Assembly (NCBI RefSeq): GCF_020171115.1
Contig: NC_058103.1
Span: 88,357,001 to 88,421,000 of the forward strand
Reading direction: 5' to 3'
Source: Neogale vison
Taxonomy: Eukaryota > Chordata > Mammalia > Carnivora > Mustelidae
Length of the DNA stretch: 64,000 nucleotides
The notes below the pieces were generated by a model, which did not search any database, was not told the origin of the DNA, and worked only from the letters and a program-made list of their open reading frames with translations. Positions 47,029 to 57,629 of this stretch are shown piece by piece. Positions within the stretch are counted from its first letter, which is position 1, and the number at the start of each line of letters is the position of its first letter. The translations under genes and the position numbers were made by a program.

Positions 47029-48076
47029 AGTCCATAGTCTCTCATGGTTCACCTCCCCTTCCAATTTACCCAAATTCCCTTCTCCTCTCTAACGCCCCTT
47101 GTCCTCCATGCTATTGGTTATGCTCCACAAATGAGTGAAACCATATGATAATTGACTCTCTCTGCTTGACTTATTTCACTCAGCATAATCTCTTCCAGTC
47201 CCGTCCATGTTGCTACAAAAGTTGGATATTCGTCCTTTCTGATGGAGGCATAATACTCCATAGTGTATATGGACCACATCTTCCTTATCCATTCATCCGT
47301 TGAAGGGCATCTTGGTTCTTTCCATAGTTTGGCGACTGTGGCCATTGCTGCTATAAACATTGGGGTACAGATGGCCCTTCTTTTCACGACATCTGTATCT
47401 TTGGGGTAAATACCCAGGAGTGCAATTGCAGGGTCGTAGGGAAGCTCTATTTTAATTTCTTGAGGAATCTCCACACTGTTCTCCAAAGAGGCTGCACCAA
47501 CTTGCATTCCCACCAACAGTGTAAGAGGGTTCCCCTTTCTCCACATCCTCTCCAACACATGTTGTTTCCTGTTTTGTTAATTTTGGCCATTCTGGTGTAA
47601 GGTGATATCTCAATGTGGTTTTAATTTGAATCTCCCTGAGGGCTAATGATGATGAGCATTTTTTCATGTGTCTGATAGCCATTTGTATTTCTTGATTGGA
47701 GAAGTGTCTGTTCATATCTTCTGCCCATTTTTTGATGTGTTTGTCTGTTTCGTGTGGGTTGAGTTTGAGGAGTTCATTATAGATCCTGGATATCAACCTT
47801 TTGTCTGTACTGTCATTTGCAAATATCTTCTCCCATTCCGTGGGTTGCCTCTTTGTTTTTTTGACTGTTTCCTTTGCTGTGCAGAAGCTTTTGATCAGTC
47901 TGAGGGGTTTGAAGTGGCGGGGGGGTGGGAGGTTGGGGTACCAGGTGGTGGGTATTATAGAGGGCACAGCTTGCATGGAGCACTGGGTGTGGTGAAAAAA
48001 TAATGAATACTGTTTTTCTGAAAATAAATAAATTGGGGGAAAAAAATCTTAAAAATAAATAAATAAATAAATAAAT
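47029..48076 (+). mobile_element. Group B L1 with 5' inversion (twin priming)
   Basis: The 3' end is at the right: bases from about 47895 to 48076 are plus-strand group B 3' UTR and a long AAAT tail. Bases 47029 to about 47893 are the inverted 5' part (minus strand), from the 3' UTR at ACTATGGACTCT back into ORF2. TSD AAAACACATTTAG at 47016-47028 and 48077-48089. The inverted part stops about 10 bases short of where the sense part begins, so almost nothing was lost. Confidence 0.94.
47118..47893 (-). pseudogene. L1 ORF2 C-terminal fragment in the inverted arm
   Basis: Minus-strand ORF2p end with SFCTAKETVKKTKRQPTEWE, then HIKKWAEDMNRHFSNQEIQ, LGIYPKDTDVVKRRAICTP and the terminal VNYHMVSLICGA. 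It is split into two frames by an indel near the cysteine motif (about 47450-47560). Inert. Confidence 0.9.
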
Positions 48077-48089
48077 AAAACACATTTAG

Positions 48090-48505
48090 GCAGAGGGCTC
48101 TGCCTGCCCTCTGCGGCTTGAAGCTATCGCTGTCGCTCCCAGATGGCTTCAAAGGCACGTGCGGCTCGGAATGCAGCCCCGCATGGGACCGGCTGGAACC
48201 ACACCCCAAGAAGGACGTCTGCAGCAGCCACAGGGGGTCCCCACCGCTCTGCCTCCACAAGTGAAGCCGTAGCGGGTCAAGAGCCCAGCACACAGCTGTG
48301 TTGCCCCCCACCCCTACCCCGCCCCCATATCGGTTCCCCCCAATAAGGAGATGGCTTTGTTCTTTCTACCATGTAAATAACATGCCCAGCAAAGACTTGC
48401 TTTGTGGGTCCGCCCGGAGGAAAAAGGACAAATGACAACAGGAACATGTGTGTTGAGTGTAGATCGTGTGCAATTAAAGAAAACCGATGAAAAAAAAAAG
48501 ATAAA
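48090..48505 (+). pseudogene. CpG-rich retrocopy-like block, parent unknown
   Basis: GC- and CpG-rich sequence unlike its surroundings, ending with GTGTGCAATTAAAGAAAACC, GATG and a run of 10 A: an AATTAAA-like polyadenylation signal about 20 bases before a poly(A) tail. This looks like the 3' end of a processed mRNA copy. One plus-strand frame reads DGFKGTCGSECSPAWDRLEP and ends ...PPLCLHK-stop; another starts MASKARAARNAAPHG. I recognise neither. The left TSD is not visible because an L1 abuts it. Confidence 0.42.
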
Positions 48506-48511
48506 TTCACA

Positions 48512-50842
48512 TGGTTTCCTTTTTTTCTTTTGTTTTTAAATTCCAGTGTAGGTAACATACAGTGTTATATTAGTTTCAAGTGTGCAATATAGTGATTCAA
48601 CATTTCTATACTTCACCTCTGCTCATCATGATAAGCATACTCTATAGTCCCCATCACATCTTGTGCTCATCCCCGCACTCACCTTCCTCACGTAACCAGC
48701 AGTTTGTTCTTTACAGCTGAGAGTCCATCTCTTGATTTGTCTCTTTTTTTCCTTGTTCATGTATTTTGTTTCTTAAAATCTGCATATGAGTGAATGATGT
48801 GGGATTTGTCTTTTTCTGACTACCTTATTTTACTTAGCATTGTACTTGCTAGCTCCATCTGTGTTGTTGCAAATGGTAAGATATCAATCTTCCTTTATGG
48901 CTGAGTTATATTCTAATATGTATTAGAATATTATATATATATACACACAATATTTATATATATATAGAATAATATATATATCTCACATCTTCTTTACCCA
49001 TCCTTCTATCGATGGACACTTGGACTGTTTCCATAATTTAGCCATTATAAATCATGTTGCAATAAGTACAGGGAAGCATGTATCTGTTAGAATTGGTGCT
49101 CTCATAGACTTTGGGTATATACCCAATAGTGGCATTATTGGATCATACAGTTGTTCTATTTTTAACTTTTGGAGGGACCTCCATACTGTTTTCCACAGTG
49201 GCACTCTGCATCTCCGCCAACAGTGCATGAAGGCTTCTTTTTCTGAACATCCTCACCAATACTTTTTTATTTCCTTTATTTTTGATTTTAGCCATTCTGA
49301 CATGTGTGAGGCGATATCTCATTGTCATTTTGACTTGGATTTCCCTGATGGTAAATGATATTGAGCATCTTTTCATGTGCCTGTTGGCCATCTGGATGTC
49401 TTCTTTAGAGAAATGTGTATTTATCTCTTCTACCCATTTTTGGTTGGATTATCTATTTTTTAGGTTATAGGTTCTATAAATTCTTTTTTTTTTTAAGATT
49501 TTATTTATTTATTTGTCAGAGAGAGAGGGAGAGAGAGCGAGCACAGGCAGACAGAGAGGCAGGCAGAGGCAGAGGGAGAAGCAGGCTCCCTGCCGAGCAA
49601 GGAGCCCGATGCGGGACTCGATCCCAGGTCGCTGAGATCATGACCTGAGCCGAAGGCAGCTGCTTAACCAACTGAGCCACCCAGGCGTCCCTGTTCTATA
49701 AATTCTTTATAGATTTTAGATATTAACCCTTTATCAGATAAGCCATTTGCAAATATCTTCTCCCATTCCATAGGTTGTCTTTTAGTTTTACTGATTCTCT
49801 CCCTTGTTGTGCAGAAACTTTTGATGTAATCCCACTTGTTGATTTTTGTTTTTGTTTCCCTTACCTCTGGAGCTATATCTAGAAAAAATGTTGCTCTCTT
49901 CTATGATTTTTATGGTTTCAGGTCTCACATTTACATCTTTATCCATTTTGACTTTATTTTTTTGCATTTGGGTCAGAAACCAACACAATTTCATTCTTTG
50001 GTATGTAACTGACCAGTTTCCCAACACCATTTGTTGAAGAGACTGTCTTTTTCCCATTGCATATTGTCTCCTCTAAGATAATTGCTCATGTAATTGTGAG
50101 TTTGTTTCTGGGCTCACCATCCTCTTCTTTTGATCTGTACATCTATTTTTGTGCCAATACCATACCATTTTAATGATCACAGCTTTGTAATATACCTTGG
50201 AATCTGGGATTGTGATACCTCCAGTTTTGTTCTTCTTTTTTAAGATTTCTTGGCTCTTCAGGGTCTTTTTTGGTTCCATACAGATTTTAAGATTGTTCTA
50301 CTTCTATGAAAAAATGCTTTTGGTATTTTGATAGGGATTGCATTAAATCTGTAGATTGCTTTGGATGGTATGGACATTCTAACAATATTTGTTCTTCCAG
50401 TCCATGGACGTGGAATATCTTTCCATTTGTTTGTATCCTCTTCAATTTCTTTCATCTCTGTTTTATAGTTTTCAGAATATGTATCTTTTTTACTCCCCTT
50501 GGTTAAGTTTATTTCTAGTTTTCTAAATTGTTTTTCATGCAGTTTTAGATGGGATTGTTTACTTAGTTGCTCTTTCTGTTACTTCACTCTTAGTTTATAG
50601 AAATACAACAGATTTCCACATATTGATTTTGTGTCCTGTGACCTTACTGAATTCATTTGTCAGTTCTTGTAGTTTTTTGGGGAAGTCTTTAGAGTTTTCT
50701 ATGTATAGTATCATGTCATCTACAAACAGCAGAAGTTTTACTTCTTCCTTTCCAATTTGGATGCCTTTTCTTTCTTTTGTCTGATCGATGTGGCTAACAT
50801 TTCTAGTATTATGTTGAATAAAAGTGGTAATAGTAGACATCT
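48512..50842 (-). mobile_element. Old L1: 3' UTR and ORF2 back to the RT active site
   Basis: Diverged reverse-orientation L1: 3' UTR (TAACATACAGTGTTATATTA, GTGCAATATAGTGATTCAAC), ORF2 end, and upstream ORF2 to the reverse transcriptase catalytic box, read as FVDDMILYI on the minus strand (FVDD at 50715-50726). A SINE interrupts it at 49486-49692, and an AT-rich expansion lies at 48910-48985. Many stops. At about 50842 the sequence changes abruptly to 5' UTR-like material. Confidence 0.87.
49486..49692 (-). mobile_element. Can-SINE nested in old L1
   Basis: T-run, AAGATTTTATTTATTTATTT, body complement GGAGCCCGATGCGGGACTCG, head complement GAGCCACCCAGGCGTCCC. Perfect 15-base TSD GTTCTATAAATTCTT at 49471-49485 and 49693-49707. 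Confidence 0.97.
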
Positions 50843-51440
50843 CCCCATTTTGTCTTACTCTCTGTGCCTGTCTCTCTGTGTTAGGAAAGTCAGCTATGTC
50901 TGCTGCTCTTGCAAGTAATGGCCTTATGAAGAAGAGGTCCCGCAGTGCTTTGCACTGCATTGTCCTCTCTTTACCAGAACCAGGCCTTTCACGGGTGTCT
51001 CCTGTGTGTGTCTGTGTGCCCTGATGTTGTGGCCGAGTCAATTTTGCCTTCAGTCCAGTCATTTGCAATGGCTGTCTTTGCCCGATGTGAGCAGAGTTTG
51101 GTCCTGTGCTGTTAGCAGGCCAGTCTGAGGTTACCTTGGGCTTGAGTTAAGTCAGACCAGGCATTTCCCGGAGATGCAGTAGCACCAAACTCTGGGGTAC
51201 TTTCCCTGTGTTGTGTCCCGAGACACTTTCATTGAGAGGGGTGGGGCCTGCCATCAAACTAGCTGCCTGCCCCCAGCCTACTGCTGGGATGGCAGTCACA
51301 CTGGTGTGTATGGTTATCTTCCCCTTCTGAGTGGTGCTGGCCCTTGTATGCACTGCTTGCACACAGCCAGTCTTGTGGCACTGCTTTGGATGGGCTATGG
51401 CCAAGAGCATGTTGGAGGGCAGGACCACAGGAGAACATGG
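50843..51440 (-). mobile_element. Probable L1 5' UTR segment fused to ORF2
   Basis: On the minus strand this ends with ACATAGCTGACTTTCCTAAC, ACAGAGAGACAGGCACAGAG and TAAGACAAAATGGGGAGA, which I recognise as the region just upstream of ORF1 in older carnivore L1s. It is then joined directly to ORF2. ORF1 and the first part of ORF2, some 2.5-3 kb, are absent. The rest (50900-51440) is moderately GC-rich and plausibly 5' UTR. Assignment is from memory and tentative. Confidence 0.5.
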
Positions 51441-51605
51441 CTCCAATGTTTTGTTTTGTTTTGTTTTTTTAAAGATGTAAAATCTTCTGCTGGTCATTTA
51501 TCTCTCTGTATCATAAGAAAAATAGCAGGATGCAAGATCACAGGAAGCCTCAACTGTCTTAGGTGTCAAGCTAACATTCTGTAGGTTGGGGCAGGCACAG
51601 ATTTT

Positions 51606-52173
51606 TTTTTAATTTTTTATTTTTTATAAACATATAATATATTTTTATCCCCAGGGGTACAGGTCTGTGAATCGCCAGGTTTACACACTTCACAGCACTC
51701 ACCATAGCACATACCCTCCCCAATGTCCATAACCCCACCCCCCTTCTCCCAACCCCCCTCCCCCCAGCAACCCTCAGTTTGTTTTGTGAGATTAAGAGTC
51801 ACTTATGGTTTGTCTCCCTCCCAATCCTATCTTGTTTCATTTATTCTTCTCTTACCCCCTTAACCCCCCATGTTGCATCTCCACTTCCTCATATCAGGGA
51901 GATCAATGATAGTTGTCTTTCTCCGATTTACTTATTTCGCTAAGTGATACCCTCTAGTTCCATCCACGTTGTCGCAAATGGCAAGATTTCATTTCTTTTG
52001 ATGGCTGCATAGTATTCCATTGTGTATATATACCACATCTTCTTTATCCATTCATCTGTTGATGGACATCTAGGTTCTTTCCATAGTTTGGCTATTGTGG
52101 ACATTGCTGCTATAAACATTCAGGTGCATGTGCCCCTTCGGATCACTACGTTTGTATCTTTATCTGTTCCACG
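51606..52173 (-). mobile_element. Group A L1, 5'-truncated
   Basis: Reverse orientation: T-rich tail, GGGGTACAGGTCTGTGAATC, C-rich complement of the polypurine tract at 51733-51766, ORF2 end, reaching back to about the GIYPKDT position. TSD-like CAGGCACAGATTTT at 51592-51605 and CAGGGACAGATTTT at 52174-52187, one mismatch. Confidence 0.93.
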
Positions 52174-52187
52174 CAGGGACAGATTTT

Positions 52188-53099
52188 ATACCATATGATA
52201 CAAAGCATACTAAGTGATTATTTAGAGTCATAGTCATGCCAACGATCCCTGGAAATCTGCTATTGTCCTTCCCCTCTGCCTCTTTCTGAGCATCAACTAC
52301 CACCACATGCTAACAGTTCAGTCCCACCACCTGCATCTCCACAAAGGCTCCTCATCTCGTCCCCTCCACCTGCCCTACAGCAGGCTCTCCTGCATCCTCA
52401 CCTAGACCATTGCAATAGCCCTTATATTTGAAACAGTCTCTGGATTTCCAAGGATCTCAAGGTAGCCAACCAAGGCAAAAGAGAGCTTGATTGGAAGGAC
52501 ACAGGGTATCCACAGACAGAAACCTGGCACACCCCTTGGGATGGGGGAACCTGGAGGTGAGAAATGCTCACTCCCCTGCCTCCCTACCCTTGTCGCTGCC
52601 TCTCTGCCCACCACCTTCATCCTCTCCGTGTAGGCGGCATCCCCTGCATGTCAAGAAAATCACCACCGAAGTCTCCCAGGAGTGCCATCCCACAGCTTCT
52701 ATAACCAAAGAGATACCTCATTCTTAGCATCCATTTGGAGAAAAGGAAAAAAATAAAATAAAACAATTCCAGAGAAAACACCTCTACATCAGTCAAACAT
52801 GGTCAAGTAGCAAGGTCAGATAAGGACATGGAAGTACATGCTTGGAATTGGAAGAGGGACAGGTACCCACACAGGCCACATGTTCTTCCAACCACTGTGG
52901 ACTTGCCCCTCCTGTTCCATCCTCACAGCCTTCATAGGAAAAGCCTATGTTCTCCAAAGGCCATCTTAAATAGCACAGGATCGGAAAGCTTTGCTCAGTC
53001 TCCTCCACGAAGCCTCTCTTAAAACGCTCAGCCTCTTCTCAGTTGTTGTTTTTCCCTTAGGGCACTTTTCGTCACTGACCTTAGGGACAGTGTTTGCAA
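52188..53099. other. Unassigned sequence
   Basis: No gene recognised. Frames at 52402-52620 (minus) and 52491-52727 (plus) overlap and show no domain. Confidence 0.4.
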
Positions 53100-53240
53100 G
53101 TTTTCTAGCATGAATAAGTTCCTAGAGGGAAGAGGTCAGATCATAGTTACATTTATATCCCCACCCCCACCCCCAAAAAAATGCCAAGCAAAATCTTTGG
53201 CTGTGACAGGTGCTTAGTAATTGTTGACTAAATGGTGGAC
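53100..53240 (+). repeat. L2 LINE 3' end
   Basis: AGTTCCTAGAGGGAAGAGGT, a C-rich interruption CCCCACCCCCACCCCCAAAA at 53160-53180, then GACAGGTGCTTAGTAATTGT TGACTAAATGG fit the L2 end. Diverged. Confidence 0.45.
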
Positions 53241-54224
53241 TGGATGAAGATAAAAGACTGAAAAGAGTTTTCGCAGCCACCTTGGAAGAATGTCCTTTGC
53301 TGGAGAGAGGATGCACCTGACTTTTCTCTTGAAGGAATTAGCAGGACTGTAATATTCATTTACTAATCTAGGCCAGGTTAGAGTATGTGTGGCTCGACAG
53401 CCTAACTCATACGTTCATTAGTAATAGGGAGATTCTTCTGGGTTCACTTCAATTATAACGGGGCTCAAATATTAACTCTGCTTTTTCAGGTTTTGATGGA
53501 AGCTACATAAGTTCTGTTTTGTCTTCTGCTTAACAGGAATAAGAGTAGCTGCCTTCCAGCATGGCCCTTGGACCTCATGAGGTAATCACCTGGGCTGGCT
53601 TCCCAGGCCCAGGAACTGCAGTCACACAAGACCTGGTGCTGAGGGGCTTCACATGTGAGGTTCACCACTCTGTAGTCACAGTTCCAGAGTTTGAGATTTG
53701 TAAGTGAAGTCCAAAAAGACTGGAGGCTTAGTCTGCCTTTCATCACCTCCCAGGGACAGCCTCTTGGCTGCCAGCTTCCCCATGGTCTGCTGCCCTGGGG
53801 CCCTGCCTGATCTCCCTCTCCCCACCTCTACCCAGCAAGGTTTTGCAGACTGGCAGAGGGTGAGTCAGGGCAGCTCGTGGCAATGCCATCCTGGCCTCAG
53901 TCTCGCAGAACCTGAGTGCGTTTATTGAGCAACTCAGAAGGGGCCAGCCTCCCTCCCACGCATCCAGATCACCTTCCCGCCATGGTGCGGAAAAGCACAG
54001 ATGCCAGACTTCACTTGCCCGGCTCGCCCAGGGGTCAGCGCACCTTCCCACCACTCCCACCCTCACCCTCCTGGGAGCTTACAAAGACCTACCTGTACTT
54101 ACTCCGCAAGTATCCCCATGCCTGAGGGAGGGCAATAGCAAAGAGCAAATTAAAAACAAAAAATAATGCCGATAACTAGAGAAAAAAAAATGTTGATAAG
54201 TAGAAAGAGCCCACGGATGAGAAA
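53241..54224. other. Unassigned, moderately GC-rich
   Basis: Higher GC than most of the window from about 53550 to 54110. A minus-strand frame of 107 codons (53743-54066) and smaller plus-strand frames overlap here; none has a recognisable domain. Confidence 0.4.
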
Positions 54225-54465
54225 GAAAAGTTTTTTAAATTACTTTTTAAAAGTTAAGATATAACTGGCATGTAACATTGTATTCACTTTAGGTGCACAC
54301 AATAATTATTTGATACATGCATATATCCTGAAATGGTTACCAGAATAAGTTTAGTTAACATCCCTCACTCACCACACAGAATTACAATTTTTTCTTGCAA
54401 TGAACCTTAAAAGATCTATCTTAGCAACTTTTCAAATATACAATACGGTAGTTTTAATGATAGTT
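54225..54465 (-). mobile_element. Old L1 3' UTR fragment
   Basis: AGATATAACTGGCATGTAAC, GTTAACATCCCTCACTCACC and CTTAGCAACTTTTCAAATAT fit the reverse-orientation 3' region of older mammalian L1s (L1MA/L1MB type). Confidence 0.7.
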
Positions 54466-55859
54466 TTATATTTTAGTAACTTTAGTGACAATTTTTCCTT
54501 CTTTTTGAACAAAGACTCACATTTTTCTTTTGTGTTGAGCCCTAGCACTGTGCCAAGTGCCAAAAAAGTACTTAGCAGTTGACAGCCATCGTTTTCTTAT
54601 TATTAAATGTTCACACAAAGTCTGACAGTTTCACATAGTAAGAGGTTCCCAAAAATCAGACCTCTATAATCTCCCTTGATCCTCTAAGGTGGGTGGAACA
54701 TGGATATTATATCTATTTTGTAAATAAGGAGATTGAAATTCAGACAATCAGGAGGCCTAAAAGAAAAAAAAAGTCATGTCACCCATCAGTGACAAAGCAG
54801 GCCCTGGAGTCCAGGTGCTCTGATTAGCAAACAGTCCCATGTTCCCCCCAGGAGACCTGCCCACCAGTGACCTTCGGGGCAGCTAAGCGGCCTTTTCCTC
54901 CCTTCTCTAGAGGGAGAAGGAGCCAACAGTGTCTAGTCACCCTGGAAACTCTGCCAGGTGCCATGGCGCTATGAGCATGTGCCCCGGCCACGGCAAGGAG
55001 TCCCGCCCTCACCCTGCATTTATTTTCTTTCCCAAACCTCACAAAACCAAAAAAATCAAAGATGACTCCTAAGAAGCCAGCCATCCAACTCTGGAAACCC
55101 AGCCCACGGCTGTGGACGGCAGGGCCACAAGAGCTGTTTCTTCGCTCCTGTTGACTCAGGTCTGTTTACCTGGCTCCGTCGTTCCCATTTCCTTGCCTCG
55201 GAACTTGTACAGCCCTTGGATTTATGCTGCAGGCAGACAGGGAATTTATGGCGTGTTCATCGCCCATCCCACCCCAGGACTCAGCACCTTTCCCTGCAGC
55301 TGTCAAAACCACCCACTCGTACCCAACAGAGTGTCAAGCCGTTCACGTAGGGAAACTCCTCGGAAATAGTGCCCAGTTCTGGCCCAAAGTTGTTGCCCAG
55401 TTGCCTAAGCCCTGGTCATAAAAATGCCAAATAGACTGGGGAGTGAAAAACAGAGGTCAGACTTGGCCCAGAAGGCAGGATGGGGCAGGAGTTGAGGCTG
55501 GGACTAGGGGACTGAGGAGATGCGGCAGATGCCACGCTCCTGGGTTTGCCCTCATGTGCCCAGGCCTTGGATGGAGTTGTGGGGTGCAGAGGCAGTCACA
55601 CTCCGGGGCCCACGTTGGAAGCAGAGGTGCTCTGGGGATTGGCTGAAACCCAAAAACTGGCTTCCCTGAGTCCCAGGAAAGTCCTTTTTTTTAAAAAAAA
55701 ATGCCTTTGACTTTCATTTGGGGATCATTAAATGAGAAGAGTATGGGCTCTGTGGCTAGAATGTGACTGAGGCAGTCATGGTCACCAGTCCCGGAAAACA
55801 AGGTGATGAGAATTACCCAAACTGAAGGTAAGGATTTGCCATCCACTAGAATGGCCTGT
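54466..55859. other. Unassigned, moderately GC-rich
   Basis: Contains the more GC- and CpG-bearing stretch 54840-55640, but no recognised gene. Frames at 54824-55084 (minus), 55112-55421 and 55443-55646 (plus) show no domain. Confidence 0.4.
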
Positions 55860-56005
55860 GTCATTTGCACCTATCGTTCCGGATCCTCACAGCAGCTGTG
55901 GAATGGCATTCATTATTAACCCCGTTTTCAAGATGAGGGAAATGAAGTATGAGAGGTAGCAGAATTTGCCAAGTTCACACAGTAAGTGGACAGTGTTTGA
56001 ACCCA
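55860..56005 (-). repeat. MIR SINE relic
   Basis: GGATCCTCACAGCAGCTGTG, TTATTAACCCCGTTTTCAAG, ATGAGGGAAATGAAGTATGA and TTCACACAGTAAGTGGACAG follow the reverse-MIR order closely. Confidence 0.75.
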
Positions 56006-57054
56006 GGAGAAATGTTTCTGCACAAAGCAAGTTCGGCAAGTGCTCTGTCTACTGGGCCTCTCATTGCTAATCCCGTAGGAAGAAGAACAGTGGTCCCCAC
56101 GGCAGACATCATGAGGATTTACCCACCCTGCTTAGTAGGAAGACAGCCAGGTTCTCTGTGGCTGACAGTCCTGAGCCTCTCTCTGGATAAAGGAAGTATA
56201 GGGTAGGCCTCTCTCTCACTGGAGGAGAGTGGACACAGATGTTGCCAGTTTTCCATTCACCAATTTGCTCTGCCCCCTTATTTCTTCTCTGCTTTTCCAA
56301 CCATTTTCCCTACTTATTTAATGTTTCTTCCAGTGAAATACCAATTAAGGCCAAGAGATAAATTGAAATGCTGTGATTCTAAAACTATGTCTAGTGGGAC
56401 TTGGCCAATAGGAAATGAAAATAAAGATGACACCACTGCTACCACCAGAAAGGAATTTGTGTCTGTTGAAAAAAATACCCATTTTTAAAGTTGTCTGAAT
56501 TTTATTAATCCCCATTCTTATTTCCCTCATCCCTCAGCTTAGACAGTTGAAAAACCTTGGTAAGTACATAGACAATCAATACGGTAGATCCCTACAGAAC
56601 AGAATTAAAAAAAAAAAAAAAAGATTTAAAAGCTTTACAGTTTACATGGAAAATGATTTTTTCCGCTTTCATTAACCCTCATGTTCAGTTTTTTCATCTA
56701 TAAAACAGGAATACAATTCAGGAAGAACTTATTAAGAGATTACCATATAAAAGACATAATATTAGACATCAAGGGAAGATAACAGTAAAGAAGGTCTGGC
56801 TCTGCCCTCTAAGGTGTGATGGGCCCACCCACAGGGCTCATACCTACACGGGTTCTTGTAACACTGGCCTAACTGACTAACCATCAGTCTGGAGTAAAAA
56901 CCCACACCAACATGTTGGGCCTCCCGAATGACAGCACTTGCTCTGATCACCCTTGATACCCACGGTCATTAGAATGTGTTTGTGATGTATGTAAAAATGC
57001 GTGGCAAAGAACTATACAGAACTAAGGGACTTTTGATCATTGTTCTTATTATCA
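56006..57054. other. Unassigned sequence
   Basis: No gene or repeat recognised. An A-run lies at about 56608-56622. Confidence 0.45.
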
Positions 57055-57595
57055 AGCATGGTGGTTAAGAACGCAACCTCTGAGAAGTGGAGACGCAACA
57101 TGGGGGGTTAAGGGGGTAAGAGAAGAATAAATGAAACAAGATGGGACTGGGAGGGAGACAAACCATAAGTGACTCTTAATCTCACAAAACAAACTGAGGG
57201 TTGCTAGGGGGAGGGGGGTTGGGAGAAGGGGGGTGGGGTTATGGACATTGGGGAGGGTATGTGCTATGGTGAGTGCTGTGAAGTGTGTAAACCTGGCGAT
57301 TCACAGATCTGTACCCCTGGGGATAAAAATATATGTTTATAAAAAATTAAACAAAAATTTAAAAAAAAAAAAAAAAGAATGTAACCTCTGGAAACAACCC
57401 AGTGCCTGGGTTGGTCTCCCTACTCTGCTGTGAACACTACATTATCTCAGATAAATTGCTCAAACCCTGTCCACTTTGGTTTCCTCAGCTGTAAAAAGGG
57501 GATAATAATAGGATCTACCTTTATGGATGTTGTGGAGTTGAATCCGTCTGTTTATCTAAAGGACTGTGCACATTGCTCAGCATAATAAGAGGCCA
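57055..57595 (+). repeat. MIR SINE relic split by an L1
   Basis: The MIR head GCATGGTGGTTAAGAACGCA (57057-57083) is separated from its body by a group A L1. The body resumes after 57391 with CAGTGCCTGGGTTGGTCTCC, TTTGGTTTCCTCAGCTGTAA, AAAGGGGATAATAATAGGAT and ATTGCTCAGCATAATAAGAG. Confidence 0.72.
57084..57374 (+). mobile_element. Group A L1, 5'-truncated 3' end
   Basis: Starts just before the 3' UTR (AGACGCAACATGGGGGGTTA), has the polypurine tract at 57207-57238, CTGTGAAGTGTGTAAACCTG and an A tail. TSD AAGAACGCAACCTCTG at 57068-57083 and AAGAATGTAACCTCTG at 57375-57390, two mismatches. Confidence 0.93.
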
Positions 57596-57629
57596 CCCAA
57601 ATGGTACTGGTGGTGTTATCCTTAATCCA

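Noticed and set aside
47016..48089. Opposite-strand L1 arms read as two independent insertions
   Set aside because: One TSD encloses both arms, and the breakpoints are adjacent in the L1 consensus, which fits a single twin-primed event.
49143..50455. Series of minus-strand frames of 65-89 codons as a possible multi-exon gene
   Set aside because: They are broken pieces of one old L1 ORF2 in the expected order, not exons.
53743..54066. 107-codon minus-strand frame in GC-rich sequence
   Set aside because: High GC lowers stop frequency; plus-strand frames overlap it and no domain or splice context is visible.
54840..55640. Possible CpG island promoter
   Set aside because: GC is only moderately raised and CpGs are sparse; no exon or transcription-start context was seen.
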